The position numbers were made by a program, and so were the translations under genes. From Callipepla californica brunnescens (taxonomy: Eukaryota; Chordata; Aves; Galliformes; Odontophoridae), in NCBI GenBank assembly GCA_023055505.1, contig JALIRH010000002.1:56602733-56666732 (forward strand): a stretch of 64,000 bases of DNA, written 5' to 3'. Of this stretch, positions 24,414-39,144 are shown piece after piece (position 1 is the first letter of the stretch; every line of letters begins with the position of its first letter). The notes below the pieces were generated by a model. The model was not told the DNA's origin, searched no databases, and saw only the letters and a program-made list of their open reading frames with translations.

Positions 24414-26635
24414 TCCTAGCTAATTCAAAATATAAATCTCATATTCAGTAGCCTCTCAATCGTATATTGGCAGGCACTGTGGTCTGCAGTTGCGGCAGCA
24501 GATCCTGTACTGCTGATGAGTTGTTGCTGGTGCAAGTCATTAGGCAGAGCTGCTGCTCCCAGGTAGCAGAAGACCCTGAAGATGAGCATGAGGCCTTGCA
24601 GCAGCTGCTTCTCCCTCTTAGCTCTTGAGGCCACTCTGTGGTTGTGTGGTGAAACAGGGATAAGCACAACTTCCCTGTTCCCAGGCTGTCTCTTCCAGAC
24701 CTGTGCTTGTGCCTTGTGGTCTGTGTAGCCCTTTCATGTACTTTGTACATTGAGTATGTGGGATGGGATTGCATTCAGACCAGGAAATGATTCATAACAT
24801 TTAATGAAAGGAGAGGCCATTGGATAATGTAATTTGACCTCTTATAGCTACCAAATTCTTTTTCCTGAGTATGCCTGCATTCACATAGTTGTATTTCCCT
24901 TCAAAAGATAACTTCTATTAGGGTAAACTGTTAAAGGAAGGCATCTAGTGGTGATTTCAAGGCAGCAGGGGATGGAGAATCCATTAAATCATTTGTAGCT
25001 TGCCCCAGTTTTTAAATACAGTGTTACAGACTATTGCCTCATTTCTTATTTGAAAATATCTGGCTCCAGCTTCTATTTGTAAGTGTGTGCTATATTCTAG
25101 ATAAAATAATTCAGCACCAATGTCTTCCCCAGGAAAGCACTTTATTCAAGTCGACAAGTTCTTTTTGGTATGTAAGCAGGCTAAACTTGTTCTATGCAAG
25201 GCAGTTTCTTCAGCCTGCAAGTATATTTTGTAACTTCTTTCCTTGCTCTTTCCCATTTTTGACAGTATTTTGAAAAACACTTCCATGGGAACTGTACGCA
25301 CTGTTCCAGCAGCAGCCTCATCATATCTGTAAGCAGAGGTAAAATCACTTCACTTGGGTCAGCCACTGCATTAGCTGCCCTTGCGGCAGCTTTTCCCTGG
25401 GAGTTCAGAGTATATAGAGTGTATTTTTTCTTTTTTACCTTGATCTCTAATTCCTTTCAAGAGTCGCTGCCATCTCAGAATACAGTCCCCACTCAGCAGC
25501 AATGACTTGCATTCCCAGTTCTGAGCTGTGTTTGGCTGTATTAAAAAGCATTGGAGATGCACAGAAACAGGCTACTTTGGTACTGTCTTAAGTGTTATTT
25601 AATGCTTAAGACCACTCTTCTGAATTTTTCTAACTGCAGATTTTATCACTGATGGTTTTCTATTGAACCTTCGTACCTGTAATGTCTTTATAAAAATCTT
25701 TTTGTTTAGCAGTGGTTGGTCAGTGATTACTCTTTTCTGTAACTGTCATTTAATGAATTCTTTATCTGTTTATACTGTGTTCTACAGTACTAAATTGTGG
25801 CTTTTCAAAAGCGAAGTATTGTGCTGCAAAGTTAAATAATGTATTACTACAAGTACATTCCTTCATCAGAGATTCAGTAACTTCTCAGTAATTTTTCCTC
25901 TGAAGAGCCTGATATTCCATAGAACTCTGCTAAATGATGTTATTTGTCTTTCTTACTCGCTTTTCAGATCTTTCTTTCTTGGGATAGATGTCAGTCTCAC
26001 CATCCGGTGGTAAGCTGGATGTTTCCCTTCTCTGAAATTGTCGTATAGCAGCTTTCTTTCAGTCCTTTGGATTCCTCAGTGTTCAGAGATGGATTGCAAT
26101 GTAATGCCATCACCGATTAAAAGCATCTGATGTAAGCAAGTGAATGATCATGGCCCACATCTACTCTTTCCCAGCCTAGCTATTTGGTTCCTTTCACTCC
26201 TAGCTCTCCTGCTCCTGGAGCTCCTCGGTTGTGCAAGTTCCTTTCTAGTTGCTGGGGAGCAGAGGGCTGGGGCTGTGGCTTCTCCTTCTTCCTCTCTCAG
26301 ACAGGGGTGGAGCACGTGAGCGCTCTTAAGCATTGTGAATGCAGAAAGAGAAAAGGAAGAGAAAGGAAAGAGCATGACTGTGTTGAGCAGCTGAGTGTTG
26401 GTCCCCTAGACTTTTCCTGTTTCTCACTATAAGGCTGCTGTGCTTTAGGGAAGGAGTGGTGAAGATGGGCTGTGCTACTCCAGTGGTGGAGGGAAGAGTT
26501 CCCAAGCCATCAGAAGAGGACACAGTCCAGGCAGGACTATGAATATGTGCTCTTCCTCCATTTTTAAAAGAAATGTTTTCTTATTCTTTGACTCTGCGTC
26601 TCAACAACTTCATTGCTGTTTTCAGCCATGTTCAG

Positions 26636-26705
26636 CCATAAAATCATATGATTGTAGGATTTTTAGGAGTTAGCCACGAACCTTCTGAGCTGGTCTTTAT
26701 TCCAG
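26636..26705 (-). mobile_element. Possible old CR1 3' end, minus strand
   Basis: AAAATCATATGATTGTAGGA followed by TTAGGAGTTAGCCACGAACC and TGAGCTGGTC weakly resembles the reverse of a CR1 terminus. It is short and diverged. Confidence 0.3.
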
Positions 26706-28649
26706 TACATTCATTCTCAAACTAATCTGCATACCACTAGTGGTTTGTACATATCTGGGACATTGGTGCTCAGTTGCTGAGGCTGTGCTTCATGCTATGT
26801 TGCTGTGGTAACCCCTTGTCCTGATTTTGGGGAAAGTTCCTATAGAAAGCCTATAGAAGAAGTCATATCTTGTTCTTATTTAATTCTCCATGTTTTCAGA
26901 AAGTAGAGACTAGAGATAAATCTATCAAATATATTTATCTTTTCTCCATCTAGTAAGTACCGCATACCTTTCTGTTCATAGCATTCTTCAGAAATCTTGT
27001 GCTGTCCTTTCTCTTTAGCCTCGCTACTTGTGAATTTTCCTTTGGACCTTTATCTTTCTTAACCAATGCTTTACACTTCATGAATTCTAGTTTATATTGT
27101 TGGCTATTTATTTCCTGTTTTTCAGTTGTTTATATACTTGAGGTCATTTAAATTCATTTCTAGTTGCTGTCAGATGTTACCACCTGACCTGAGTGGGTTT
27201 TAAAACAAAAATGTCATTTAGGAAAATTGAATAAAGTATTAACTTTCAGTTTTCAGTTGAATTATGGTGTCCAAGCCTTCCTCCTCCTTTTAATTTTACT
27301 CATAAAGGCAAGAGAAGGGAAGTCTAGCATGTGACACTGTTTTGAAACATGGACTATGAGTCATAGATTCATATTATGAACGGGAAGGACTCGGAACACA
27401 ACAGTATTACAATATAAAGAAATATCTTTTAGTGTAAGGTCTCATGAGAAACTACAGCAGTTCTTTTAGCATCTTCACACCATTTCAGCTTCCCACTGGA
27501 ACAGATAACCCACCAGAGTAGACAAGTTCATTACAACTGGAAGACTGTTGCAGAAGATAGGAGTTTGAGCAAGCCTAACCTAACTAGGTCTTCGAAGGCA
27601 GTAAGAAGGCTTTATCTAAGCAAAGTCTGCTGGATAAACTTAATTTCCTAACTTGCAGCAGTAATTATTGCATTTCATCCAGTCCTTAGTAGACTTCGGA
27701 AAGGGAGTTCGCATATCTGATTTCACATGAAATTGTTGTAGTGTTAGTGAAAACCAAACTGATTTGTGTATTCTGGAAGAATTCTTTACCTGATGCTGCA
27801 CCAAGTTGAGAATGACTGGCGTTACCAGGGTCAGCTGTAATTAAGAGAAGGCAGCTACAGATCCATTTGTTTGCTGTCGCTACTGTGCAGTATTTTAGAA
27901 CAAATTCTAGAGGAAAGAGCAATTAATGGACAGAGTTAGTTTTGTACTGAGGAGAAAATGAAATGTAGATGTAGATAATGTTGACAAGGTATCTTGATAG
28001 CATCCTGTTAATAAAATAACTGAATTTTTGGATGAGGGAAATAACCTAATTTGTCTTAGTGAAGGATGCTGTGTTGCTCAGGGCTAGTACAAGAATTGCA
28101 AGGGTTGGTGGAAGGAACTGAATCAATGACACACACTGGAAGGAAGATGACTGAGCAGGAGGGAAGCCACCAGCATTGTTCCTCAACTATCAGTTTGTAG
28201 ACGATCTTATTTTTACTAAGGAATTTCATATAAAACCAGAAGTGTAATAACAACCTTAGTTGCTTGCACCAGCAATGAAGAAGTGTATGCCATTCTCATG
28301 TAATGGAAGCCAATTGCAGATTAATTGTATGAACGAGATGGCCAGGCACTTGCACACTGAAATTTGGATTTCCTTCATAGACAGCACGTGAATTTGGTGG
28401 AAGTTATGCATGAAGTGAGGGAACTTTGCATGTTAGGTGACCACAGTGTGACTGTGAGCCTTGAGTTTAATAATGGCTCTGAAAAAGGAGAATGCTGTCA
28501 AGCTAATACCAAGTGAGATAGCTTCCATAAAGAACTAGTGGTTTGTTAATGCATATATGTATATACTTATTACAGATACGTAGAAAATACAGGTAGGCTT
28601 AGTATGCTGTACATGATTCTGTTTATTCAAATTTTGGACAGATTAATTG

Positions 28650-28910
28650 AAATGATGAAGAAAAAGAATGGCAAGAATAAGGAGTTTGTAACATGAGAGG
28701 GGAATGAAACAGTCTGGGTTGTCCTAGAATAGAAAAATGAAGGCTGGCTGAAGACATGACTGATATTTAAAAATACGCCAATGAATAAACACAATGGAGG
28801 AGGAAGAGCTATTTAAACTAAAAGACAATGTTGGCAGAGGAACAAATGGGCATAAAATGACCATGAACAAATTTAATCTGGAAAGCAAAAGCTTTTTAGT
28901 TATCAGAAAG
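28650..28910 (+). mobile_element. Ancient CR1/L3-like fragment, plus strand
   Basis: AAGGCTGGCTGAAGACATGA, then GAGGAGGAAGAGCTATTTAA, ACTAAAAGACAATGTTGGC and ATGACCATGAACAAATTTAA follow the order of the 3' part of old CR1-group LINEs. It is strongly diverged and AT-drifted. The boundaries are approximate. Confidence 0.55.
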
Positions 28911-29704
28911 CTGTCTTTCAATGAAAAGGAAAACTCCTCTACGTAGTTCTTTATATGAAGTTTGGTATGCTCATGGTTTGCTCTGTATGACATAGCTGTC
29001 TTCAATAGCATGGGATTTGATTCAGTGAATAGAAGATCCCCTTGATTTCTCATCTTCACAAAGCAGCAAATACTCTTGAGATATATTAATCTCTCAGGCA
29101 GTGCGCGGCCATTGTTGAACAGCATACAGTGAGACTGAAATACTCCTTCAGACAGAAAACCAGCAGTCTTTGCTATTCGGCTAAACTCCAGAAGATCTGA
29201 ACAGACTGAACACAGAGACTTGTTTTAGGCCTTTGCAATGTCTGACATAGCCAAACAGAGCAGCAGTTTTGTCTAAAAGTTGTCACCTCCATCAGCGCTG
29301 GGATACGGTCCTAGCGCTAACCACAGCGCTGTGTGCTGCTTCTTGAGCTGCCAACACATATGCTCTCAGTCTTTAAAAATGAGGGTGTGAAGACCTGGAC
29401 AAATGCTAATTTGAATAATTGCTTCCTACTTACCACAGTTTCAGTAATAGAAGACAATATTCCTGTGTATTTAAAAAGCTGTGAAATCTTCCCTGCGAAA
29501 GATGATGAGTAGTATTATTCATTCTTATTTGCTTAGCTGAATTTAAAAATGAGCCTGGGGGAAAAAAAAACATATTTTTGCATATCGAGTAAACAGGATG
29601 TATTTTTATACCATGTATAGTAAGCTTAATTTGAAAAAATGAAAATTGAATATAAACATCAATATTCTAATAACATTAAGGTAGGAAATTGGAATAAGCC
29701 TTAA

Positions 29705-30100
<396 letters not shown>

Positions 30101-30182
30101 TAACCAGCTTGTGCCATTGCTCTTACTCCAAAGACTTTGCAGAACTGTTATTATGCCACAATGCTCTCAGCCTTATGGTCTG

Positions 30183-30269
30183 TTTTTTGGGTGGTCCTGC
30201 ATGGAGCCAGAAATTGGATTCAGCGATCCTTATGGGTCCCTTCCAACTCAGTATATTCTGTGATTCTTT
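30183..30269 (+). mobile_element. CR1 3' end just downstream of AHRR exon 2
   Basis: TTTTTGGGTGGTCCTGCATG, then GATCCTTATGGGTCCCTTCC and CAACTCAGTATATTCTGTGA match the end of a CR1, finishing in the octamer-like ATTCTGTGATTCT. It starts about 240 bp after the exon 2 donor. Confidence 0.85.
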
Positions 30270-32404
30270 TACTCCAGAGAGGATGCTGTGCATGGGTCAG
30301 GTTGTCTTCACCCACTGCTAGATGATGTCCAGAAAGAGGACAGTGGCTATGGTGCACACCGCAGCATACTGTAGAGCACAGTGCTGTGAGGAGCAATAGG
30401 GGCAGCAGTTTTTTGTAGGCCGAAGATATTGGTGGATTAATTATCAGCTGGGTAGTTGGCTGGAGGGAGTGGCTGCCACCTGTATGTGTTGCTCCCTGCC
30501 TCCTGCTCAAGGAGCCTCTGGGGAAGCTGTGTGTTGAGTGGTACCAGTGTGCTGGCATGTTCTCCCTTCCCCCTTTCTTGGCTTAGCCTGGCTTGGGGCA
30601 TCACTGCATCCAGTAACTGTAAGTCTGGAAAGTGGGTCAGTTCAGCCAACTGAAAAAGCAAACTGGTGACTCACGTTTTGCATAAAGAGGGCATCATTTT
30701 TGAGCCACTGTTTACCATAGAATCACTTTCATTCGAAGAAAAATGTGAGAAGAGTTGTATGTATGAAGGCAGAGTAGGAAAAAAAAAACACAACAGGAAA
30801 AAAAAGATACTTGAAATGCAGGGAAAATGTTGTTATCACTCAAATGCAAAATGATTTTGTCATAAGCCACTTGAAAACAAAGTCTTTTGATATAATTATC
30901 TGACATCTTCTGTGTTATATTTGATTGCGTAGTTATGAAACACGTTTGTAGTGTGTTAATATTATGAACTAGCACTGACTGACAGTCTTTGCAATTTAAG
31001 GATGAGAAGTTAATTAAAACAGATTTCTATATTTGCATTTTCTCAGAGCTCCAAAAATAACTCGCTTGGCTTAAAATTGTATATTTTGGTCTGAAGTCAA
31101 AAGGGAGTTTCTCTGAAAGTTTGGGTGAAATCTGTTCATTTTGTTTGGATTTTGGAGAGTATTTGCACATGAACCACTTGTTGCCACTTAAAAAGTTATA
31201 GGTATATATTTAATGTAAAATATATCACAGGTGACGATTTCAGGAGACAAAAGCAACGAATGAAATAGAATATTCTTCCTGCAGCACCTGAGTATTAGAT
31301 CCAAAATGTATGTGACATTTTTGCACTAGTGTTCAAGTATGCATATGGCTTCTTTATTCCTGCATGAGCTATGGAACTGCTCCAGTATGTGAAATTACCT
31401 CTGTGTAGAACTGTTTATGTAACTTCTGTGAGAAAGGAGTGAGAGCTGCAGTTGCTTTGAGAAACGTTAAGCTTCATGTTTGGAGTGTGTATGTTGGCTA
31501 GAAGAGCTTTTCTCTGAGATGTCTTCTAGATAAAAGCAATGGCTAAGAAAGCCATTTGCTGTCAAAGGATGGAAATGTCCTCAGGAGCCTTTGAGGGAAT
31601 TTTGCTTTCAAAAAAATCAAAGTAGAATGTACCTTGAAAATAGCTCTGCTGTGAGACTGTGGTGCAACTACCTGAACATGCCTATCCACTCAGACACATT
31701 CTGATGAAGAAACGGTTCTTGGTTAAAATAAAGGGAATCAAATGCTCTGAGTTACCAGAATACTTAGCTCCCACACTGGAGACTGCCCTCTATTTTCTGT
31801 GGATAATTACTTCTCGCTTTTTGAGGATGATTTCTTACTTCCTAGCAACACTTGTCTCTTCCTCAAACCATATCTGTTTGTGGGCTTGGTCTCTGGTAAG
31901 CCTTTCCTCATTCACAGACTTCCTAGCATTGCTCTAAAGAGTCTCTGGATTCCCATGACAGATTTACAGAGTCCAGGGTTCCTTTCAGGGTCTGTGTCCT
32001 CCAGTCCTAACAGATCTTACTGATGTTTGAGGACTATGAGATATCTTCTCCATTATGTAATCTTAAATTGTTTATCTTGAATTGAGAAAGGTATACTTTA
32101 ATGAACATTACATTTAACCATGATTTTAATCCATGTTGTGCTGGTTTTGTTATCACATTTTTTGTCTTGTTTGATAGCACATTTTCTTCTATGGCCTTGT
32201 TCTATTTCTCTTCCTTTTATTCTGATAATAAATCATGGTAGATACAGCCACCTGTTCTGGGAGGGGTATTTGTTCAGCCTGAAAACCTAATTTTTCAGGT
32301 AAAATAAGTTGATGAGTATTCTTTATCCAGTCCAAATTATTATCTGTCTCTTTACTAACAATAAAATATCCTTTAGAAATTTAACTTGCTCTTGACAGGG
32401 AAAT

Positions 32405-32849
32405 CCTGGACAGAGTCTAGCAGGAACACAAAGATGATTAAGAGCCTGGAGCTCTTAATCTGTGCAAGGAAAGGCTAAGAGACTTAGGGCTTTTCAGTCT
32501 GGAAAAGGGAAGGCTGAGAAAAGATCTCCTCACTTTTTATAAATATCTAAAGTGTGGGAGTCAAATGGATGGGGCCAGGTTCTTTTCAGTGGGGTTCAGC
32601 AATAGAACAAGGGGCACTGAGCAGAAACTGTAGCACAGGAAGTTCTATGCTGATCCAAAGAAGAAATTTTTTACTGTGAAGGTGACAGAGCACTGGAGTA
32701 GGCTGCCCAGACAGGTTAGGAGCCTCCTTCCCTGAAGGCCTGCAAGGCTACCTTAGTGATGTGCTGTAGAGAACCTGCTTTAGCAAGGGGTTAGACTTCA
32801 TGACTCCCAGAGGTCCCTTCCAACCCCAATAATTCTGTGATTCTGTGAA
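32405..32849 (+). mobile_element. CR1 LINE with intact 3' terminus, plus strand
   Basis: From ACAAAGATGATTAAGAGCCTG through AAGGAAAGGCTAAGAGACTT, AGAACAAGGGGCACTGAGC, GTGACAGAGCACTGGAGTAG and GAGGTCCCTTCCAACCCCAA to AATTCTGTGATTCTGTGA. It is the best preserved CR1 in the window, with two terminal octamers and 5' truncation. Confidence 0.9.
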
Positions 32850-35800
32850 GTGAGCTATGTGCTCATTTGACCAGGATATGTGGATTTCTCTAGGGATTTG
32901 TGGACTTTTAAAGGCCAGAATTCAAAAGACAGAGGTTCAGCGTTAACCGCTGCAGAACAGCTGGGAATTTGATGTCTCCTCATTGTTTGTGCATCCCAAG
33001 AAGCCCATTCTCTGTTAACATTTTGTGATCAGGCTGTCAAACTAACTTGGGATCCTGCAGTTGGCTTTTCACTGGGGATATCACCGAATGGCAGTGCCTG
33101 TTTTTGCAGGCATAGGACACTGGGAATTGTATTCTGAAGTAACTTTATGGAACAGTGATGAAAATGCATGAAGAAGCTCCATGGGAGAACAAGGAGAACC
33201 ATTTGACTATGAAAAAAACGAGCAGAAAATTTGTATTACTGGGAAGAGCTAGTATATTTCATCTTTTTCTCCACACAGAAGTAGAGAGACCATCTTCACT
33301 AGATTGCCATTCTTCAGGCAATGTATCAGGTTTAAGTTCTCCCTTTACCTGTACAAATAAATAACATCTCATAGCTGTTCTCCTATAACCACAGAAGGCT
33401 TGCAAACATGCCCCATTATATGTGGTCTGCACTAAAGGACTTTGGCATTTATGGAATCAGATCAAACACCTGGAGCTCAGGGTGATTAAAAATTTTCCAT
33501 CAGATATGTTTTCCATCCAGAAAACTGGAGTTTTGAGTAAAGGAAATATTTTCTACTAAGTGTTTGTTTCCTGTGGAAATCTAATATTTTGCTAGTAATT
33601 TGAGCATCTGAAAAATAAGGAGGTCTTGTTTTTAACCTCAGACTAAAAGCATTGCACTGGAATTAGTACCCATACTAGCAATGCTAGGGCAGTGCTTCAG
33701 GACAGTTTGAGAGCTTTGTCCACTTCATCTCAAGCCCTGGCAACTTGTAAAACTCTCTCCCTCCTCAAAACATTTCTTGTAATGTTTTACAGCTCTTTAA
33801 AGGCAAACTCAGCTGCCTTAGCTCTGAGTGTATCTATAACTGCTCCAAACTGCCCAGTTCAGCCAGAACTGTATCAGTGCCAGGTTAAACAAAGATCTTA
33901 GGAGGTGCAGCTCTCTCCTTAGTTCTCATTTCAAAGCCCTCTGTGGCATAGCTTTCCCTCTTACTTGGTATCACACTATCCAACCTCTCATCTTCTCTGA
34001 TGGTGTGATGTCTTTGTGACCACAAAGTTCTGCTTTCTCCTCTCCTTTCTGTGAAGGCTCAGCAGAAACGTATTGTTGAAAGGGTACCTTTTTCTTCCAA
34101 ACATCTTTCTCTCACTCAGCTCTTTTTACTCATAGAGTTGGTCAGTATCTGCACTTGTGTGGTTGGCAGTGAGGCTGAGCTCTGCCAGGACACACTTGTG
34201 CAGTGCTCGCTCATTGTGGGTGCTGGTCAGTGCGTTGGTGATAACCATTTGCTCTGTTTCATGGTCTCTCTTCCCTTTCTCTTCTCACTGAAATCTTTCT
34301 GTCCTGTTAGATGGTTAGATTTTCTCAGCTGAGATCATCAGTTGGTTTCACACTTCAGCACACTTGGACATCTTCTTCAGAGTGAGCTTTCTGTTACAAG
34401 ATCTGAAGCCTCAGTGGGCAGTGGGTAGGACTTGGAGAGGAGGGGCAGACACAGCACTCTTGGGACAAAGCCGTGCTGCAGGAAATTCCCCCGCAAGCTC
34501 ACCAAACTGGTTTACAACAGTGGCAGTCTGTCTTGGGCAAACTGAGGCACTGAAACACAAATGGGTCAATGTCTTATGAACCAATAACACAGAAAATGCT
34601 CTTTGTACCAGCTTCTCCACTGAGTCCTACTGAGCATGAGCTGGTTTATGGTTCCCTGCAGGAATGCATCTTTGTTCCTGCAGAGCAGAATTTGGATGGT
34701 TTTGTTCAAGAAGCAAAGAAAGAAATGCTGGCTTTCCTGTTTTAGATACAAGTGCCCCTTAATTGTAATAGGAATTATGAAAAGCAAAGTATAAAATGTA
34801 TGGAGTGAGTGCTGCATCTCTATTAAGATCTGATTTACGTAGTTTGAAAATCAGCTTTTACGCAAGCATGACAAGCATGGCTACTTTCAGCTCAAAGTAA
34901 GGACTAGAATTTCCGTTTGCCTCAAAAGAACTCCTTGAAGAATCTTCCTGCCTGCCGTTTTCCTTGAAGGATAACTAAGCTAGCTTTTCCATGGAGCTTG
35001 CATTGTTTTAAATCCTATCTTCTTGGCACTTAATTACCGTTTGCATCAAACTCACATTTGTTTGGATTTGCTCCCTTACTGAATCATTTCCTTGAGTTCT
35101 CAGGAAGACTCCCTTCTCCTGCAGTCTTTTTACACCATTGCCCGTAACTTTCAGAAAATGGCATGCTTTGCTTGGTACAGATGCAGCCCATGCATTTGCC
35201 ATACATCTCTGGTATAGAGAAGGTGTGAGTTTATGTGACGAAAAGACTTTAACAATTTCTATTCCATATTAATCTTGAACTTTTTGAAATGTTGATCTCC
35301 TCAGCCTAATTTTCCTTACTGCAATTATTGTTATTTTTTTTTTTTGTGTGCTAGATTGCTTCCTTACTCTGGCTGGTTTGTCTGATGTAAAGGGAAAGTA
35401 ATAATATCCTACATTCTGAAGTTCTACTTAACTGCACTTAGTGCTTTCCAGACATCTTTTTGGTGTTGTGAGAATGTCTGAGTGTCAGGGTTTACTCCAA
35501 AGATTAGTACCCACTATATACGAAGAGTATTCCTTCATTGTTGGTGGCACTGTTTGTTGGATGTTTGCTCTTTCTCTTAGAGAAAAGTCATTTATTGATT
35601 CCCAGTCAATAAAATCTCCCCCACATCCCTGAAAGCAACTTGTGTTGCTGAAAGGCCACATACAAATTTGGATTATTTTGAATGAAAAAGTGAGAATTAA
35701 ATTTTCACTGACACCTACTTTGAACATTTTTTTTCATTCATTCTATCAGTTGATGTTGTGTTAAATTGAAGTGAAGGCTTGCAAAGGTAGCAATTTTTTT

Positions 35801-37227
35801 TCACATTTGATTTGATTTAAGAGGTTTTCACTTAGCAGCAGTCAGCAATCACATGTATGAGACATCACTTTTTTGACTAATTCCCAAACATGTTTTTTCC
35901 TCAATATTCACAATGCTAAATTAAGATTGCATTTATAAAAAGGGAACACTCAAATGATGTTGTAATTTAACCCTTTGAGCACCTTGTGAAATACTAGTGT
36001 TCAAAATTAAAATGATACTTGAAAAATGTAGTCAGTGTATGGAGTGTGAAAATGCAGCAGAAAGGTGCTACAAGTGACCTGAGGTACTCTGATTCTCCAC
36101 TGGAGCACTGTCGAAACTAGACAAGATTATGATCCTTCCATTTAGTTTGGTGGAAGTGGAAACTGCTAAAACACATGTATTTTCTTTATCATTTCCCAAA
36201 CTTGATATAATATTTCCCCTCATTTCCCTGTTGATCTTTCTCTATATGTCTCTTCTTCTAGAGAAAGGGCTTCAGGAGGAATGTGGCAATGTACTACAAC
36301 ATTGTGTTACGAGTGTGAGATGGAGACCAGCAAACACAGTAACTGAGTGCCCTGGTCGAATCTAGTTCAGCTGCAGCCCTGGGCTTCTGTACATCAGATG
36401 GATTTGTGCAGTTTACATCTCCAGTGGCTTAATTTTGGATAAAGCACTTGACACTGCTGGGACCAGCAATGGCTGTCTGCTGCAGATAACAGCCTTCTCA
36501 ACCTTCCCACAAATGATGTGGTTGGAATAGGAATGTTTGGTTTTGAAATCTGGATAACACTGTTCTATGTGTTTTGAGAGGAGTATCAATGTTCTTAAGA
36601 GCGAAACAAAAAATTTACCTTTGTTATTAGTGATACAGAAAGGTAAACGTAAGGATGTTCTCAAGATTTTTGAGTTTGGGAAAACGATGCTCCTTTATAT
36701 TGCTTCCCATATTCTTTTAATCATGTCTGAAGACAGGCTCTTTTCTTAATTATCTCCTGACCTACAGGTTAACTCTGAGTCATTAAATGGAGGGCACTGA
36801 GATGCTTTCAATGAATACACTGCGTATTGAATGGGTTCATGCATTAGTCATGGTAATTTTCCTTTACTGTTCTGACACTAATTTGTACAACGCAGATGAG
36901 GAATCATTTTTCCTGGTGTTCTCTAAGGCACAAAGATAGTACCCATTCCTCTAAGGTCAGAGGGCCCTGACTAAGAGATATCATCTCTCCATCCATTTTT
37001 CACCAGGCAGATATGAGAAGAGAGGCCAATATCCATGTCTTTGTGCAACGCAAAAGGGTAAATTTCAAAATATCTTTTAAGCAGGGGATAGAAACTTAAC
37101 AAATATGCATAGGAGCTTGATTAACTACGCCTGTTATCAACTGATGGCAAAAAGCATCTCAGACTGTGGTTGTACTACCGGCAGGTAAAACAGGTAATCG
37201 AAAATGTGATTCTCTTCTCCACCACAG

Positions 37228-37409
37228 AAGGCCTGCAGCTGGAAATGAAAAATCAAATCCTTCAAAGAGGCACAGGGACCGCCTGAATGCAGAACTAGAC
37301 CATCTGGCCAGCCTCCTGCCTTTCCCACCTGATATAATATCCAAGTTGGACAAGCTGTCTGTGCTGCGCCTTAGTGTCAGCTACCTACGAGTCAAAAGTT
37401 TCTTTCAAG
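37228..37409 (+). CDS. AHRR: AHRR exon 3: basic helix-loop-helix domain
   Basis: The acceptor is CTTCTCCACCACAG and the donor is CAAG|GTATGT. The exon is 182 bp: one base completing Q21, sixty codons (R22-Q81) and one base of codon 82. The DNA-contacting basic segment NPSKRHRDR is at residues 31-39. Helix 1 is about 40-51, the loop PFPPD about 52-56, and helix 2 about 57-80. KRHRDR also forms the second half of the nuclear localisation signal. The leucine-rich stretch at 61-71 matches the nuclear export region described for AHR. AHRR rather than AHR is indicated by A42, H46, P55, I57, S59, V76 and Q81, which differ from the AHR residues at those sites. Helices 1 and 2 pair with ARNT and the basic region reads the XRE half-site. 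The reading joins exon 2 without a break. Downstream PAS exons are not in view, so only the first 81 residues are present. Confidence 0.96.
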
Positions 37410-38268
37410 GTATGTCTCTTTAAGATAGCAGCATGCCTTTAAAACTCTCCGTCTTATTTATAACTGCTTTGGTAAAGTAAGAAAAGAAAGATCTAACCTC
37501 TGTTATTGAACGTACTTCTTTTGCATATGAGGTACTGCCTTGGAAACGTTGAGCATTTCCTCCTATGCTTTTTGTGTGGTTTTTTACCAAATAATGGGTT
37601 AGCCCTCACCCTTCCTCAATGTACTGTAGGAAATAGGAACACGTGACTGTAGAATACTTAAACCTGAAAAGAGGCTTGAGGTAGATGTGAAGTTGTAATA
37701 CCTGTATCTATGTTGTGCTCCCTTTTTGAAGCCTATTATTCATGCTTGCAAGGTCTGTTGAAACACAACACAAAAGTAAAGCATCTGCTGTACCACCTGT
37801 ATTTACTGTAAGCCCAACAGGAAATAGGCTTGCTTGAAAGGTCAAAGGGATCACTTTCGTTTGGGATACATGTGATCTGAAGTTTTAAGTGCTGACTGAA
37901 GCTATAATAGGCTATGCTTTGTTTTTGTAGCTGTCTGGCACACTGTACAACAAAAGCCAAATGTGCATGTTCAGATGCACATAATAAGAATTCTTCCAAA
38001 TCTGTAGACTGTTTTCATTTCTTGTGTTACTGTAGTGTTTGCAAGAGTGAAATCTGGATTAGGGATACAGCAGTGAAAATCCTCTCAAAAATTGTTAAAT
38101 AAGAGAAGAGCAAAAGCCTTTTTGATGGAGTATAATCAACCAAAAGTTAAAGGCGGACTGAGGAGATGGACGACAGGGTTTTTTTTAAATGTTATTTTCA
38201 TTTGCTACTCTTTCCTACTTTTACCTTATCTGTTCCTTATTATATACAGTGTATACAAGGGATCCCTA

Positions 38269-38296
38269 TTGTTATTATTATTATTCTTATTATTTT
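38269..38296. repeat. (TTA)n microsatellite
   Basis: Interrupted TTA units in intron 3. Confidence 0.85.
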
Positions 38297-39144
38297 ACTG
38301 AAGAATGCTATTTATTTGTTGTCCTCTTGCTCTTTTTAAATTTTAATGTAAAAATAATGCCAGATTGCATGATATCTTTCAAGCTGACACCATGTTACAG
38401 ATGGTGATGTTGATGATAGCAGGAGCCTCCCATGTCAACGGTGGCAGCTGGCTGCCCAGCCTCTGACATCTGGGAGTTTGCAGAGTGCCACTCTTTACCT
38501 CTGAACACATACCTGGGCGTCACTGCCCCTTCTCTGAGCCATGTTTTCATTTCCCATGGATTCACAAAGAAGAAGCTGTCTTCAGTTGCCCTTACTGCTC
38601 TTCTGCCCGAGTTTCTAACGCAGATTGTCCTCTTTTTTTTTTAAAGAGATGGGATAAAATAAGTGAAGCCAGACTTCATTACTCTGAAATGTTCCATGTT
38701 TCAAGAGATTTCATTTAATTTAATCCTCAAATTACCTAATTGAACACACAGTTTGTGTTCCCTTCATTCTTATTTTTAAAATGTTTACATCGTGAAACTA
38801 AGGTTACAGAAAGCATTGTTTATAGTAAAGGAAGGAAACTACATGCCATTTTAAGACAGAGAGCAGGCTGGAGGTTCAGGAGTGAAGGAGAGGTGAGCTC
38901 CTGAAGCAGAGCTGGAAAAGACATGGATATTAATGTCTGGTAAGAGCAGGAGCTGCAGCCTTGGCTGCTCAGTGTCCCGTTGTGATCTACTTTCTCATGG
39001 CTGTGTTGTGAAGAAACGGGGCAGAACGGGATTTTTTAACCAAACCATTGGTAAGAGGTCATCTGAAAAAGCAAACAAAGATTGTCTCCAGTGCTTGGGT
39101 CTTTGTTGTGATGATAAAGCATAGAAGAGCAGGAATGGTTTATT

